NCBI RefSeq assembly: GCF_000760595.1
Contig: NZ_BBNM01000008.1
Coordinates: 93,726 to 157,725 of the forward strand
Source of the DNA: Acinetobacter soli
GTDB taxonomy: Bacteria; Pseudomonadota; Gammaproteobacteria; Pseudomonadales; Moraxellaceae
DNA: 64,000 bases
Direction of reading: 5' to 3'
The first letter of the stretch is position 1. Each line of letters begins with the position of its first letter. This document shows, piece after piece, positions 28,030 through 36,288 of the stretch. The position numbers were made by a program, and so were the translations under genes. The notes below the pieces were generated by a model that made no database searches, was not told the origin of the DNA, and worked only from the letters and a program-made list of their open reading frames with translations.

Positions 28030-28725
28030 ATGATGAAAAAAACTGTGCTCGGTTTGGTTTTAACCAGTCTGTCTGTTTCAGGCTTTGCAGCAATTACCAA
28101 AAATAGCCCGCAAAAAGACCAATTAGGCTATAGCTATGGATACGTGATGGGTCGTACCAATGCCGATACCCTAAAAGATCTCAATATTGAAGCTTTTGTA
28201 CAGGGCCTCAAAGAAGGTTCACAAGGCAAAGATGCCGCTTTGACGGATGAAGATATGGCTAGGGTGCTTAGTCAGTATAAAAAGCAAATAGAAGCCAAAC
28301 AACTGTATGCCTATCAGCAACTGGCTCAGCAAAACCTGAAAAGTGGCGATGCATTCTTGGCAGAAAATGCGAAGAAATCAGGTGTGATCACCACTAAATC
28401 AGGTCTTCAATATCAAGTTTTGAGTGCAGGTAAAGGTAAATCACCTAAAGCCACATCACGAGTAAAAGTGAATTATGAAGGCCGCTTACTCGATGGCACC
28501 GTATTCGATAGTTCGATTGCGCGTAATCATCCGGTCGAGTTTCAACTCAGCCAAGTGATTCCGGGCTGGACCGAAGGCTTACAACTGATGAAAGAAGGTG
28601 AAAAAGCACGTTTGTTTGTGCCTGCCAAACTGGCCTACGGCGAAGTCGGCAGTGGTGATGCAATTGGGCCAAACAGTACGCTGATTTTTGATATTGAATT
28701 ACTCGAAGTATTACCAGCCAAATAA
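28030..28725 (+). CDS. FKBP-type peptidyl-prolyl isomerase, FkpA-like (second copy)
   Basis: A 231-residue paralogue of the preceding protein, with a classical cleavable signal (TVLGLVLTSLSVSGFA-A). The same N-terminal dimer domain (DQLGYSYGYVMGRTNAD) and FKBP domain follow, including RVKVNYEGRLLDGTVFDSS and SQVIPGWTEGLQLMKEGEKA. The two share whole phrases such as IPGWTEGLQL and NSTLIFDIELLEV, so they arose by tandem duplication. Predicted periplasmic isomerase and chaperone. Confidence 0.92.
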   Translation: MMKKTVLGLVLTSLSVSGFAAITKNSPQKDQLGYSYGYVMGRTNADTLKDLNIEAFVQGLKEGSQGKDAALTDEDMARVLSQYKKQIEAKQLYAYQQLAQQNLKSGDAFLAENAKKSGVITTKSGLQYQVLSAGKGKSPKATSRVKVNYEGRLLDGTVFDSSIARNHPVEFQLSQVIPGWTEGLQLMKEGEKARLFVPAKLAYGEVGSGDAIGPNSTLIFDIELLEVLPAK

Positions 28726-28728
28726 TTA

Positions 28729-28758
28729 AAAAAACTGCTGTCATCACAGCAGTTTTTT
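28729..28758 (+). terminator. Rho-independent terminator after the second FKBP gene
   Basis: AAAAAACTGCTGT (28729-28741) pairs with ACAGCAGTTTTTT (28746-28758) over 13 bases with a 4-base loop and a T run. Confidence 0.9.
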
Positions 28759-28782
28759 AACGCTTCGGTTGTCTTGCGACAA

Positions 28783-28826
28783 AAAATAAAGCGCAATTCA
28801 TGTATTGCCACGCGCTGCTTTATTTT
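28783..28826 (-). terminator. Hairpin at the 3' end of murJ
   Basis: AAAATAAAGC (28783-28792) pairs with GCTTTATTTT (28817-28826), enclosing a smaller hairpin GCAAT/ATTGC (28793-28797, 28804-28808). Read on the minus strand it ends in a T run and overlaps the murJ stop region. It opposes the second FKBP terminator. Confidence 0.5.
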
Positions 28827-30372
28827 ATGTCTCATGCTTTAGGTGGCGAGGTCTAAAACCCGTTGCAAACAGTGCGATTGCATAGGCAGCCACACCCACT
28901 ACACAAAAAACAATCACTTCGATGATGCGCATCAGCTGAGAAGACTGTCCATCGTACCAATGCAGTGCGCCCCAAAGTGCCCCAATCATAGCTAAATTAG
29001 CGACAGCATACTGGAGTGCGAGTTTTTTCCAGTGTCCGCCAAAACGGAAAATATTACGCTTGTGCAGATAAAAATACAGCATTCCGGCATTCACCAAAGC
29101 CGAACCTGATGAGGCCAGCGCCAGTGCCATATGTTCGGCTTTCCAGTCGATCAGCTTAAATAGCCCAATAAATATCACGTTTAAAAGCGCATTTGTGGCA
29201 ACAGCAATCAAGCCCACTCGAACAGGAGTTTTGGTATCTTGCTGTGCATAAAAACCCGGTGCAAACACTTTGATTAACATAAAGGCAATCACGCCACCAC
29301 TCATACATTGTAGGGCCAGTGCTGTCATTTTGGTGTCTTCCCAAGTAAATTCACCGCGCTGAAACAGCGCCTGAATAATCGGTGTCGACAGCATAAACAG
29401 TGCAATACTGGCAGGTAAACCCACCAATACAATCACGCGTGCAGCCCAGTCCAGCATCCCGCGAAACTTCTCCTGATTTTGCTCGGCATGGCGGGCAGAT
29501 AAAGAAGGCAGAATCACTGTACCAATGGCAACACCAATGAGTCCGAGCGGTAGCTCGGTCATACGCTCGGCACTATAGAGCCACGAGACTGAACCATCCT
29601 GCATAAACGATGCCCAAATAGTGTTGAGCAACAGGTTAATCTGAGTAACCGAAACACCAAACAAGGCCGGTAACATCAGTTTCATGATGCGCTCGACCCC
29701 TTCATGCTTGAAGTCAATTTTTGGTGGGATCAGGAGTTTTTTACGCCAAAGCTCTGGAATCTGGATCGCAAGCTGCAAAATACCCGCCCCAAGTACGGCC
29801 CAACCCAACGACATAATCGGCTGCTGCATATACGGCGTGAGCCACCACGCCCCTGCAATCATGGCCACGTTAAGCAAAACGGGAGAAAAAGCGGGTGAAG
29901 CAAACGAGCCATAACTGTTGAGAATACTGCTGGCAAATGCGGTCAGCGACATAAACATCAAGTAAGGAATGGTCAGACGAAACATTCCGACAGCCAGATC
30001 AAACTTTTCTGGATCGTTGTGAAAACCGGGGGCATAGGCATAAATAATCACCGGTGCAATGATCATGGCCACTAAGGTAAGTAAGCTCATCACCATCAGT
30101 AGGCAACCAAACACCCGACTAATCAGTATTTGTACTTCAGCATGAGCACGACCCGTTTTATATTCGGTCAAAATAGGAATAAAGGCTTGTGAAAATGCGC
30201 CTTCAGCAAACAAGCGCCTAAAAAAGTTTGGAATCCGAAACGCCACCACAAAGGTATCAAAATCTTTTCCTGCCCCAAACACATTGAGCAGGACCATATC
30301 GCGGACCAAACCCAATATGCGAGATAACATCGTCATTGCACTGACAATAAACGTCGATCGCCACAATGCCAT
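28825..30372 (-). CDS. murJ: Lipid II flippase MurJ
   Basis: A 515-residue polytopic protein with about 14 hydrophobic segments. It has the MurJ opening STFIVSAMTMLSRILGLVRD, the GAGKDFDTFVVAFRIPNFFR segment, the AEGAFSQAFIPILTEYK motif and LFQRGEFTWEDT. It moves lipid II across the inner membrane for peptidoglycan synthesis. It is a conserved K-locus border gene and should be distinguished from the K-locus flippase at 6529. Confidence 0.96.
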   Translation of the reverse strand: MALWRSTFIVSAMTMLSRILGLVRDMVLLNVFGAGKDFDTFVVAFRIPNFFRRLFAEGAFSQAFIPILTEYKTGRAHAEVQILISRVFGCLLMVMSLLTLVAMIIAPVIIYAYAPGFHNDPEKFDLAVGMFRLTIPYLMFMSLTAFASSILNSYGSFASPAFSPVLLNVAMIAGAWWLTPYMQQPIMSLGWAVLGAGILQLAIQIPELWRKKLLIPPKIDFKHEGVERIMKLMLPALFGVSVTQINLLLNTIWASFMQDGSVSWLYSAERMTELPLGLIGVAIGTVILPSLSARHAEQNQEKFRGMLDWAARVIVLVGLPASIALFMLSTPIIQALFQRGEFTWEDTKMTALALQCMSGGVIAFMLIKVFAPGFYAQQDTKTPVRVGLIAVATNALLNVIFIGLFKLIDWKAEHMALALASSGSALVNAGMLYFYLHKRNIFRFGGHWKKLALQYAVANLAMIGALWGALHWYDGQSSQLMRIIEVIVFCVVGVAAYAIALFATGFRPRHLKHET

Positions 30373-30424
30373 CGCCTCTACCCACGCCTAAACACAAAGT
30401 CGTTATTGTAATGAAACTTGGATA

Positions 30425-31015
30425 TTATTTCGTTGCGAAATCATGTCTAGCAGCAGTTTTTTTTGCATGAAGTTTTGCGCGAAAATGAGGCCAGTTAAAA
30501 AAAGGCCCCGGATCGGTTTTTCTGACGGGTGCGATATCGGAGTGCCCCGCAATATGTGTCTGGATTTTAGGATACGCACGCTGCAAACAGCATGTGACAT
30601 CGGCCAGTGTTTCGTACTGTTCTGGCTCAAAGGGCTGATCGTCACTGCCCTCCAGTTCAATGCCAATCGAATAATCGTTACACTCGACCTGACCAAGATA
30701 CTGTGAGCGACCGGCATGCCATGCACGATCGTTAAAGTTTACAAATTGAATCACCTCACCGCTACGTAAAATCAGTAAATGTGCCGAAACGCACATGCCT
30801 TCAATTTCTTTAAAATAAGGATGCAGCGACCAGTCTAACTGGTTTTGAAAAAACTGCTGAATGTAACCGCCACCAAATTGTGAAGGCGGTAAACTGATAT
30901 TGTGAATCACCAGCAAACACATCTCGGTGTGTGGCGGACGCTGATTAAAATTTGGCGAAGGCAACTGCTTTGCCCCGATTAACTGACCATCTTTGACTTC
31001 AAAACGCGGCATCAT
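30425..31015 (-). CDS. ampD: 1,6-anhydro-N-acetylmuramyl-L-alanine amidase
   Basis: A 196-residue amidase_2 protein. Zinc ligands are in LVIHNISLPP (His), the later AGHSDIAPVRKTDPGP (His and Asp), with AWHAGRSQYLGQVECNDYSI between. It cleaves anhydro-muropeptides in the cytoplasm during cell-wall recycling. ATG 31015 is preferred because an AGAGAG ribosome site lies about 9 bases before it; a TTG three codons earlier would be the alternative. Divergent from nadC. Confidence 0.94.
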   Translation of the reverse strand: MMPRFEVKDGQLIGAKQLPSPNFNQRPPHTEMCLLVIHNISLPPSQFGGGYIQQFFQNQLDWSLHPYFKEIEGMCVSAHLLILRSGEVIQFVNFNDRAWHAGRSQYLGQVECNDYSIGIELEGSDDQPFEPEQYETLADVTCCLQRAYPKIQTHIAGHSDIAPVRKTDPGPFFNWPHFRAKLHAKKTAARHDFATK

Positions 31016-31192
31016 CTGAAACAACTCTCTTTTTTCGCCATAGCATTCGCAACATCATCCATCACGTATCGACAGATTGAAACTGCCGAGCGGTATCTGC
31101 ATTTTAGGAATATTGTGCCAAGAATACTTATTTTTTAAAACGACAATGCTAATATATCGCTCAATTTTCTGGGTTACATCTTGGACGTACTT

Positions 31193-32038
31193 ATGAGCAT
31201 TCCACAATCATTGCTTGAACAATCGATTCAACTCAATATCCAACAGGCGTTGAACGAAGATATTGGTGATGGCGATATTACGGCATTGCTCACCCCAGAA
31301 CACGAACAAGCAACTGCGACCATTATTACACGTGAAAACATGATTTTAGCCGGTCGTCCGTGGGTTGATGCGCTTATTGAACACTATGATCATCGAGTCA
31401 AAGTGGAGTGGCTCAAAGCCGAAGGTGAACACGTTCAGGCGGGTGAAGCTTTTTTAAAATTGGCAGGTTCGGCACGTAGCCTTCTAACGGTCGAGCGCTC
31501 TGCATTGAATTTTATTCAAACTTTATCGGCAGTGGCGACCAAAGCTGCATTTTATGTGAAACAACTCGATGGCTTGCACACCAAACTGCTTGATACACGT
31601 AAAACCCTACCTGGTTTACGTATCGCACAAAAATATGCAGTAGCCATTGGTGGCGGACAAAATCATCGCCTCGGTTTATTCGATGCCTTTTTAATTAAAG
31701 AAAATCATATTATGGCAGCCGGTGGAATTGCACAGGCCATCGCGCAGGCGCGCCAGATTGCACCGAACAAGCCTGTTGAAGTAGAAGTAGAAACTTGGAA
31801 TGAGCTGGAACAGGCCTTAGAGGCGGGTGCCGATATTGTAATGCTCGATAATTTTTCTCAACAGCAAATGATTGATGCGGTAAAGCATGTAGCAGGTCGC
31901 TGCAAACTTGAAGCCTCAGGTAATATTACGCTAGATAACTTGCGCGAAGTGGCAACAACGGGTGTCGACTATATTTCGATGGGTGTTTTAACCAAAGATG
32001 TCACTGCCATCGATTTATCGATGCGTTTTAACGCTTAA
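31193..32038 (+). CDS. nadC: Nicotinate-nucleotide pyrophosphorylase (quinolinate phosphoribosyltransferase)
   Basis: A 281-residue QPRTase. Landmarks are ALNEDIGDGDITALLTPEHE, SALNFIQTLSAVATKAAFYV, the LLDTRKTLPGLRIAQKYAVA and GGGQNHRLGLFDAFLIKENH active-site regions, and ADIVMLDNFS. It makes nicotinate mononucleotide from quinolinate in NAD synthesis. I chose ATG 31193 (MSIPQ) rather than the TTG four codons earlier. Confidence 0.97.
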   Translation: MSIPQSLLEQSIQLNIQQALNEDIGDGDITALLTPEHEQATATIITRENMILAGRPWVDALIEHYDHRVKVEWLKAEGEHVQAGEAFLKLAGSARSLLTVERSALNFIQTLSAVATKAAFYVKQLDGLHTKLLDTRKTLPGLRIAQKYAVAIGGGQNHRLGLFDAFLIKENHIMAAGGIAQAIAQARQIAPNKPVEVEVETWNELEQALEAGADIVMLDNFSQQQMIDAVKHVAGRCKLEASGNITLDNLREVATTGVDYISMGVLTKDVTAIDLSMRFNA

Positions 32039-32217
32039 GCATCTTCATGTGCTGAGTTATTCGGCTGCTCAATAATTTTTTGAGTGGCCTGTGACGGTTT
32101 CGACTGATCCGGTTTTTGCCATGCAGAAGCCGATTGCTGATCTTGGCTCGGGCGCGGATCGGCTGCCATCACGGTAAACGTAATCACCGCACAAATCACA
32201 ATAAATATTTGTAGCAT
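32035..32217 (-). CDS. Small secreted or periplasmic protein of unknown function
   Basis: A 60-residue product with a convincing signal peptide (MLQIFIVICAVITFTVMAA) and a mature part of only about 40 residues rich in Gln, Ser, Pro and Lys (RPSQDQQSASAWQKPDQSKP). It converges on nadC, with stop codons overlapping by 4 bases. The signal peptide argues for a real gene; no family is recognised. Confidence 0.6.
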   Translation of the reverse strand: MLQIFIVICAVITFTVMAADPRPSQDQQSASAWQKPDQSKPSQATQKIIEQPNNSAHEDA

Positions 32218-32437
32218 AGTTGGCTCCCCTATTTCTCAATTTCAATGCTGAACAACTTTAATGAGTAAGCATGATCAGGATGGGCAGAGAGTGTAGGTGC
32301 TTCAATACAAAAAGTTACGCTTTGTGAAACAATTTGAAATCTTGTAAAGTAATCTTAAATTAAAGAATGAAAAACTAAATCTAAAACTATGAAAAACAAT
32401 TACACAAAATTATTTACACGCTCTAATAGAATAGCTA

Positions 32438-32926
32438 CTACTTGCAAACCGCTACAAAACTTTTAGCGGTCTTGTCCTTACTATCACGTAACTTAATGAT
32501 TTTCTGTCTTTCATTATAAAGATGATGAACATCATTTAAGGTTTCATATTTAAGATCTTTTTTATATTGTCCTTCAATATTATTTACATAGTTTTCCATG
32601 AATACCGTCATCCAAAATATGGTGTTAAGATCCCCATAGTCATAATCATTTTTCTCCAAACCTTCAATCCAATCGTTATATTCTTCATTTAATAGGCTTC
32701 GAGCTGTTTCTAGTTTAACATATGTATTATTAAATAAAGAGTTCTTCAGTGCTGGTTCAGTGTTTACATTTTTATTTGCTTCAATGAATAATCGATAATT
32801 GTCTGTTGCGTAGTTTTTTAAATCTACTTTCACATAGTTGTCAATGGCTTCTTTATCTGTCGATGCCTTACATGAAGTTAAGAAAACGCAGGAAAGGATA
32901 AATATTGGTATTAAAGTAAGTTTCAT
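32438..32926 (-). CDS. Lipoprotein of unknown function, candidate immunity protein
   Basis: A 162-residue protein with a lipoprotein signal LTLIPIFILSCVFLTSC (lipobox LTSC, Cys 19) and a hydrophilic, mostly helical mature part (NVNTEPALKNSLFNNTYVKL, DWIEGLEKNDYDYGDLNTIF). No family recognised. Its ATG overlaps the stop of the broken gene upstream as ATGA, the same coupling seen between tae4 and tai4 nearby. That suggests an effector-immunity pair whose effector has decayed; this is inference from layout only. Confidence 0.7.
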   Translation of the reverse strand: MKLTLIPIFILSCVFLTSCKASTDKEAIDNYVKVDLKNYATDNYRLFIEANKNVNTEPALKNSLFNNTYVKLETARSLLNEEYNDWIEGLEKNDYDYGDLNTIFWMTVFMENYVNNIEGQYKKDLKYETLNDVHHLYNERQKIIKLRDSKDKTAKSFVAVCK

Positions 32927-33243
32927 AGTGAGAAATGGTTTTTAGGTGGTGTGTATTGGTAATTTTGAATATATTGAGATAGTGTTGCTCTATCATATGG
33001 ACGACCAAATACATTTTTTTACATGTATTCATTGATTCCATATGGTCCATTGTTAGTGAAGGTAGCTAAAGCATTGGCTGTTAATACAGGCTTACTAGCA
33101 TTTGACAATGCTATATCTATAATCTCACCAAAATTATTTTTAGAAATTGCCATGCGTGCAGTAAAACTATCCTTAGCTAATTCTGTAATCATTTCAACCC
33201 CTTTATTCCTTGAATGTTTCTGAGCATACAATGTGAACTTCAA
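32923..33243 (-). pseudogene. Broken gene with in-frame stop, possible T6SS effector remnant
   Basis: One reading frame of 107 codons runs from TTG 33243 to TGA 32923 and is interrupted only by a TAA at 33019-33021, beside a run of seven A. Before the stop it reads ITELAKDSFTARMAISKNNF and SKPVLTANALATFTNNGPYG; after it, NVFGRPYDRATLSQYIQNYQ and TPPKNHFSL. The second half ends in an ATGA overlap with the lipoprotein gene, which suggests it was coding. No good start exists upstream; stops at about 33270 and 33298 close the frame, so this is probably only the C-terminal end of a once longer protein. Confidence 0.55.
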
Positions 33244-33293
33244 GAAGAGGTGGACATTTCTTTTTTCAGATCAATTCTTATCCGAGATTCGAG

Positions 33294-33671
33294 TTAATTA
33301 ATAAAAAACTTCTTCTGATTTTTTATAATTTTATTATATTTTGAAGAATTATATAAATCCAAACAGTTCATCATGATAGGTGTAGCACCAGTCGACTTAT
33401 AAATTTTATTATATCGTAGTAACTCTTGATCTATGAAGTTTTTAATATTTTTATAAGCATTTTCATCATATGAACCATTCTGGAAATATCCTCCCATTGC
33501 TAATGATGCTTCATCTATTAATCCTTCATTATTTGATTTTGTAAGACAGTAAGTGAATCCAAAATTCTTCAAATTAATTTCATGATCATTCATTTCTGAT
33601 GTTGATAAATTTTGAGCATGCACACAACTTATGAAGACAGTTGTTAGAAATATAAATAAAAATTTAATCAT
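33294..33671 (-). CDS. tai4: Tai4-family T6SS amidase immunity protein
   Basis: A 125-residue periplasmic protein. ATG 33671 gives a clean signal peptide (MIKFLFIFLTTVFISCVHA-Q), and overlaps the tae4 stop as ATGA. The mature part has the helical plan and two cysteines (FTYCLTKSNN, MMNCLDLYNSSKY) seen in Tai4 proteins, with MGGYFQNGSYDENAYKNIKN in the middle. It would bind and block the neighbouring Tae4 amidase in the periplasm, protecting the producer and its kin. The call rests on both sequence plan and position. Confidence 0.82.
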   Translation of the reverse strand: MIKFLFIFLTTVFISCVHAQNLSTSEMNDHEINLKNFGFTYCLTKSNNEGLIDEASLAMGGYFQNGSYDENAYKNIKNFIDQELLRYNKIYKSTGATPIMMNCLDLYNSSKYNKIIKNQKKFFIN

Positions 33672-34213
33672 TTTAGATTCCAAAATAGTATTTCTGTTGT
33701 AATAACATTAGGTTGGTTATGAGTAAAATAACAACTATCACCGCAATCATTGCCATTCCAAAGAGTAACGTGTCCAGAGGCATCTCCCCAACCACTAACT
33801 TTAAATATAATAATTCCTTTTTTATTCACGAGTTGGCTTGATACATCTTGATTATTTTTAGGTTTTAGTGTGACGTCGGCCTTTCCTAAATTATTTTCAA
33901 TGAAAGCGATCATTTCTTTTACTCGCAATAGATAAATTTTGTTATCCCCTCCTTTAACCTTATACCCTTTAGTTGTTTGTTTAATAGGCATGCCACCATA
34001 ATTTAATGCTTTACTTAATCTTAAGGCACATGCATTTGCATAACCAGTAGGGTTATCTTGAAATAAAACAAGAGCTTGCCCTCCTACATTTTTATAGACA
34101 TCTGGTGCAGCCATTTTCACAGGATAATTGATCCATAATGATGAAAATAAAGGACGATTTGCCTGAATGGATGTTGATCTATCAGTTACTGTTGCTCTTA
34201 TACCTGTCCCCAT
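33668..34213 (-). CDS. tae4: Tae4-family type VI secretion amidase effector
   Basis: A 181-residue NlpC/P60-like peptidoglycan amidase. The catalytic cysteine is C62 in YANACALRLSKALNYGG and the catalytic histidine H148 in SGHVTLWNGNDC; a second cysteine pair (C157, C161) lies just after. These are the hallmarks of Tae4, which cuts the D-Glu-mDAP bond of the stem peptide in the prey periplasm. There is no signal peptide, as expected for a T6SS cargo. It follows a PAAR gene by two bases and overlaps its immunity gene. Confidence 0.88.
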   Translation of the reverse strand: MGTGIRATVTDRSTSIQANRPLFSSLWINYPVKMAAPDVYKNVGGQALVLFQDNPTGYANACALRLSKALNYGGMPIKQTTKGYKVKGGDNKIYLLRVKEMIAFIENNLGKADVTLKPKNNQDVSSQLVNKKGIIIFKVSGWGDASGHVTLWNGNDCGDSCYFTHNQPNVITTEILFWNLK

Positions 34214-34215
34214 AT

Positions 34216-34812
34216 TTAGTATTCCGTATCTATTGTTATGAATTTTCCTAAAAATACATTTCTAGCAACTCCTTCACCCCGGTTATCAATTTTTACGAAT
34301 ATGGTAAACGGTTGAAATGTATCAATTTCTGAATCTTCAGGTTCTATATTGATAGAGAGAGATTCTCCTGAGGAATAGCCAACAGTTTTAATATGTATAT
34401 TTAAATCATTATAAAATCTAGATTTATCTTGTAATAAGATAAAATTCTCACCATAACTCCAGTAGATCTCTTTTACAATTTTTTCCTTAGTTTGTTCTAT
34501 AAAACTATTAGTTTCATTGTTACTGGGACTATGAGAATAATAACTACCACTATCCCCAACCACATGACTCTGTTGAGGCTGAATCGTTGCACCACAGGTT
34601 AACTTATCGCCAGCATAAGCCACGGGCTTACCATCCATAATGACATGATCATGACTTTTAATAACTGTAGACCAACGCTTACATTTAGGACAAAAGTGAC
34701 CATCTCCAGCACGTACAAATAAATTTCCTTGTTGTGAACTTCTTACTTGAGTTGACGGAATGATGCCACCATGGTTGGTTGGTGCATTATGAATCGCAAA
34801 GCCTTTAGCCAT
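34216..34812 (-). CDS. PAAR-domain protein, T6SS spike tip with C-terminal extension
   Basis: A 198-residue protein. Residues 1-90 form a PAAR-like domain: FAIHNAPTNHGGIIPSTQVR, VRAGDGHFCPKCKRWSTVIK, VIMDGKPVAYAGDKLTCGAT. The CPKC pair and nearby histidines could bind the metal at the spike tip. Residues 110-198 form a polar beta-rich extension (SGESLSINIEPEDSEIDTF) that may be an adaptor for the Tae4 encoded next. It is overlapped by the second PAAR-like gene upstream by 8 bases. Confidence 0.85.
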   Translation of the reverse strand: MAKGFAIHNAPTNHGGIIPSTQVRSSQQGNLFVRAGDGHFCPKCKRWSTVIKSHDHVIMDGKPVAYAGDKLTCGATIQPQQSHVVGDSGSYYSHSPSNNETNSFIEQTKEKIVKEIYWSYGENFILLQDKSRFYNDLNIHIKTVGYSSGESLSINIEPEDSEIDTFQPFTIFVKIDNRGEGVARNVFLGKFITIDTEY

Positions 34813-35260
34813 GATCAGCTCCTTCAGGAATTAAAAATCCTTCAGGTAATGTTTCACCTTTAAAAATATTAATTGCGACTGTACGGTTTGGACTATCGAT
34901 AATTTCATCACCGTTATTCAGTTGACTCCCGACCAATGCAGCAGAAAGCCCTTCAACAATACAGACTTTTCCTGCACCTGAAATGATCTTGGCAACTGTG
35001 CCATCGGCATAAATCACATCATCGCCAATACGAGCAATCGACAGGCCTCCAATTTTTCCTTGTGTCGCACTGGCTTTTACAAGACCACCGTACTTTGTTT
35101 TTGATCCATTGACAGCAAGGCAATACGTTGTTTTAGGGCGGTGTTGAAAATAGAGCTGTTCAGCCTTTGAGGTTTGTTCAATATCTTCCTGAGACATTCG
35201 TTGTAATTGTTCGAGCGGTAGTTCATATAAAAAAGTTGGACTTGTCATATATGAGTTCAT
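34805..35260 (-). CDS. PAAR-like protein
   Basis: A 151-residue protein. After a polar N-terminus (LPLEQLQRMSQEDIEQTSKA) comes a PAAR-like glycine-rich region: KYGGLVKASATQGKIGGLSI, RIGDDVIYADGTVAKIISGA, and VGSQLNNGDEIIDSPNRT. It heads the four-gene minus-strand T6SS island. Two adjacent PAAR genes in one effector island are unusual, and this one may be a chaperone-like or alternative spike protein. Confidence 0.7.
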   Translation of the reverse strand: MNSYMTSPTFLYELPLEQLQRMSQEDIEQTSKAEQLYFQHRPKTTYCLAVNGSKTKYGGLVKASATQGKIGGLSIARIGDDVIYADGTVAKIISGAGKVCIVEGLSAALVGSQLNNGDEIIDSPNRTVAINIFKGETLPEGFLIPEGADHG

Positions 35261-35419
35261 ATCTCATTTTATTTTTGAGTATCTAGCATAACAAACTTTT
35301 GAAGTTTGGTAAAAAACATAGATCTTATTATTAGCTTCAGTGAGAAGTTTGATTCATTAAAAGGATATTCACGATTTTGATATTTCTATAACAATTATTT
35401 ATCTGAGCAACACAAGCAT

Positions 35420-35447
35420 AAAAAAACGCATCCTAAGATACGTTTTC
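35420..35447 (-). terminator. Terminator after rph
   Basis: On the minus strand GAAAACGTAT (35447-35438) pairs with ATGCGTTTTT (35431-35422) allowing two mismatches, followed by more T. It lies 14 bases beyond the rph stop. Confidence 0.6.
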
Positions 35448-35460
35448 TATTGAAACTATT

Positions 35461-36177
35461 TTACCAGCCTAGTGCATCTTGCTGCTTTTTAATGAGCTGC
35501 TGAATTCCTTTTTCAGCCATTTCCAACATGGCATCGGCTTGTGTACGGGTAAACGGCTTGTCTTCTGCTGTACCCTGAATTTCAATAAATTCGCCCGACT
35601 GAGTCATGACGACGTTTAGATCAGTCTGACAGTTTGAATCTTCTTCATAGCACAAATCGAGCAAGACTTCGTCTTGATACATGCCTACAGAAATTGCAGC
35701 CACTAAGCCTTTAAGTGGATCATGCTTGATTTTTTTCTTTTCCAGTAACACGTTCATCGCATCGACCAACGCCACAGCAGCACCCGTAATGGCAGCAGTA
35801 CGCGTTCCACCGTCAGCTTGGATCACATCGCAGTCGATGGTGATGGTATTTTCACCCAGCTTTTTCAAATCGACCATAGCACGCAGGCTTCGACCAATCA
35901 GACGCTGAATTTCCTGTGTACGTCCACTTTGCTTGCCACGCGCCGCTTCACGGTCGCTACGTGTATGCGTTGAGCGCGGCAACATACCGTATTCAGCGGT
36001 TACCCAGCCTTGGCCTTGGCCTTTTAGAAAACGCGGCACGGAATGATCGATACTAGCAGTACATAAGACCTTGGTATGACCAAATTCAACCAATACGGAA
36101 CCTTCTGCATAACGCGTATAATTGCGCGTAATTTTTACATCACGTAATTGATCGAGAGCACGTTGGTCAATACGCAT
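35461..36177 (-). CDS. rph: Ribonuclease PH
   Basis: A 238-residue RNase PH of standard length. It starts [20 protein letters not shown], and has [41 protein letters not shown]-like [20 protein letters not shown] and [18 protein letters not shown]. It trims tRNA 3' ends by phosphorolysis. It is intact, unlike the frameshifted rph of E. coli K-12. Confidence 0.97.
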   Translation of the reverse strand: MRIDQRALDQLRDVKITRNYTRYAEGSVLVEFGHTKVLCTASIDHSVPRFLKGQGQGWVTAEYGMLPRSTHTRSDREAARGKQSGRTQEIQRLIGRSLRAMVDLKKLGENTITIDCDVIQADGGTRTAAITGAAVALVDAMNVLLEKKKIKHDPLKGLVAAISVGMYQDEVLLDLCYEEDSNCQTDLNVVMTQSGEFIEIQGTAEDKPFTRTQADAMLEMAEKGIQQLIKKQQDALGW

Positions 36178-36288
36178 AACTTATCCTTAATAGCCACTAT
36201 TCAAATTGCTGCATAGTATAGCAAACCTGACTTTGAAGATTGGACAAATTTTCAGCGCCTCTTACAACTGTACAAAACAGCAACTGAC

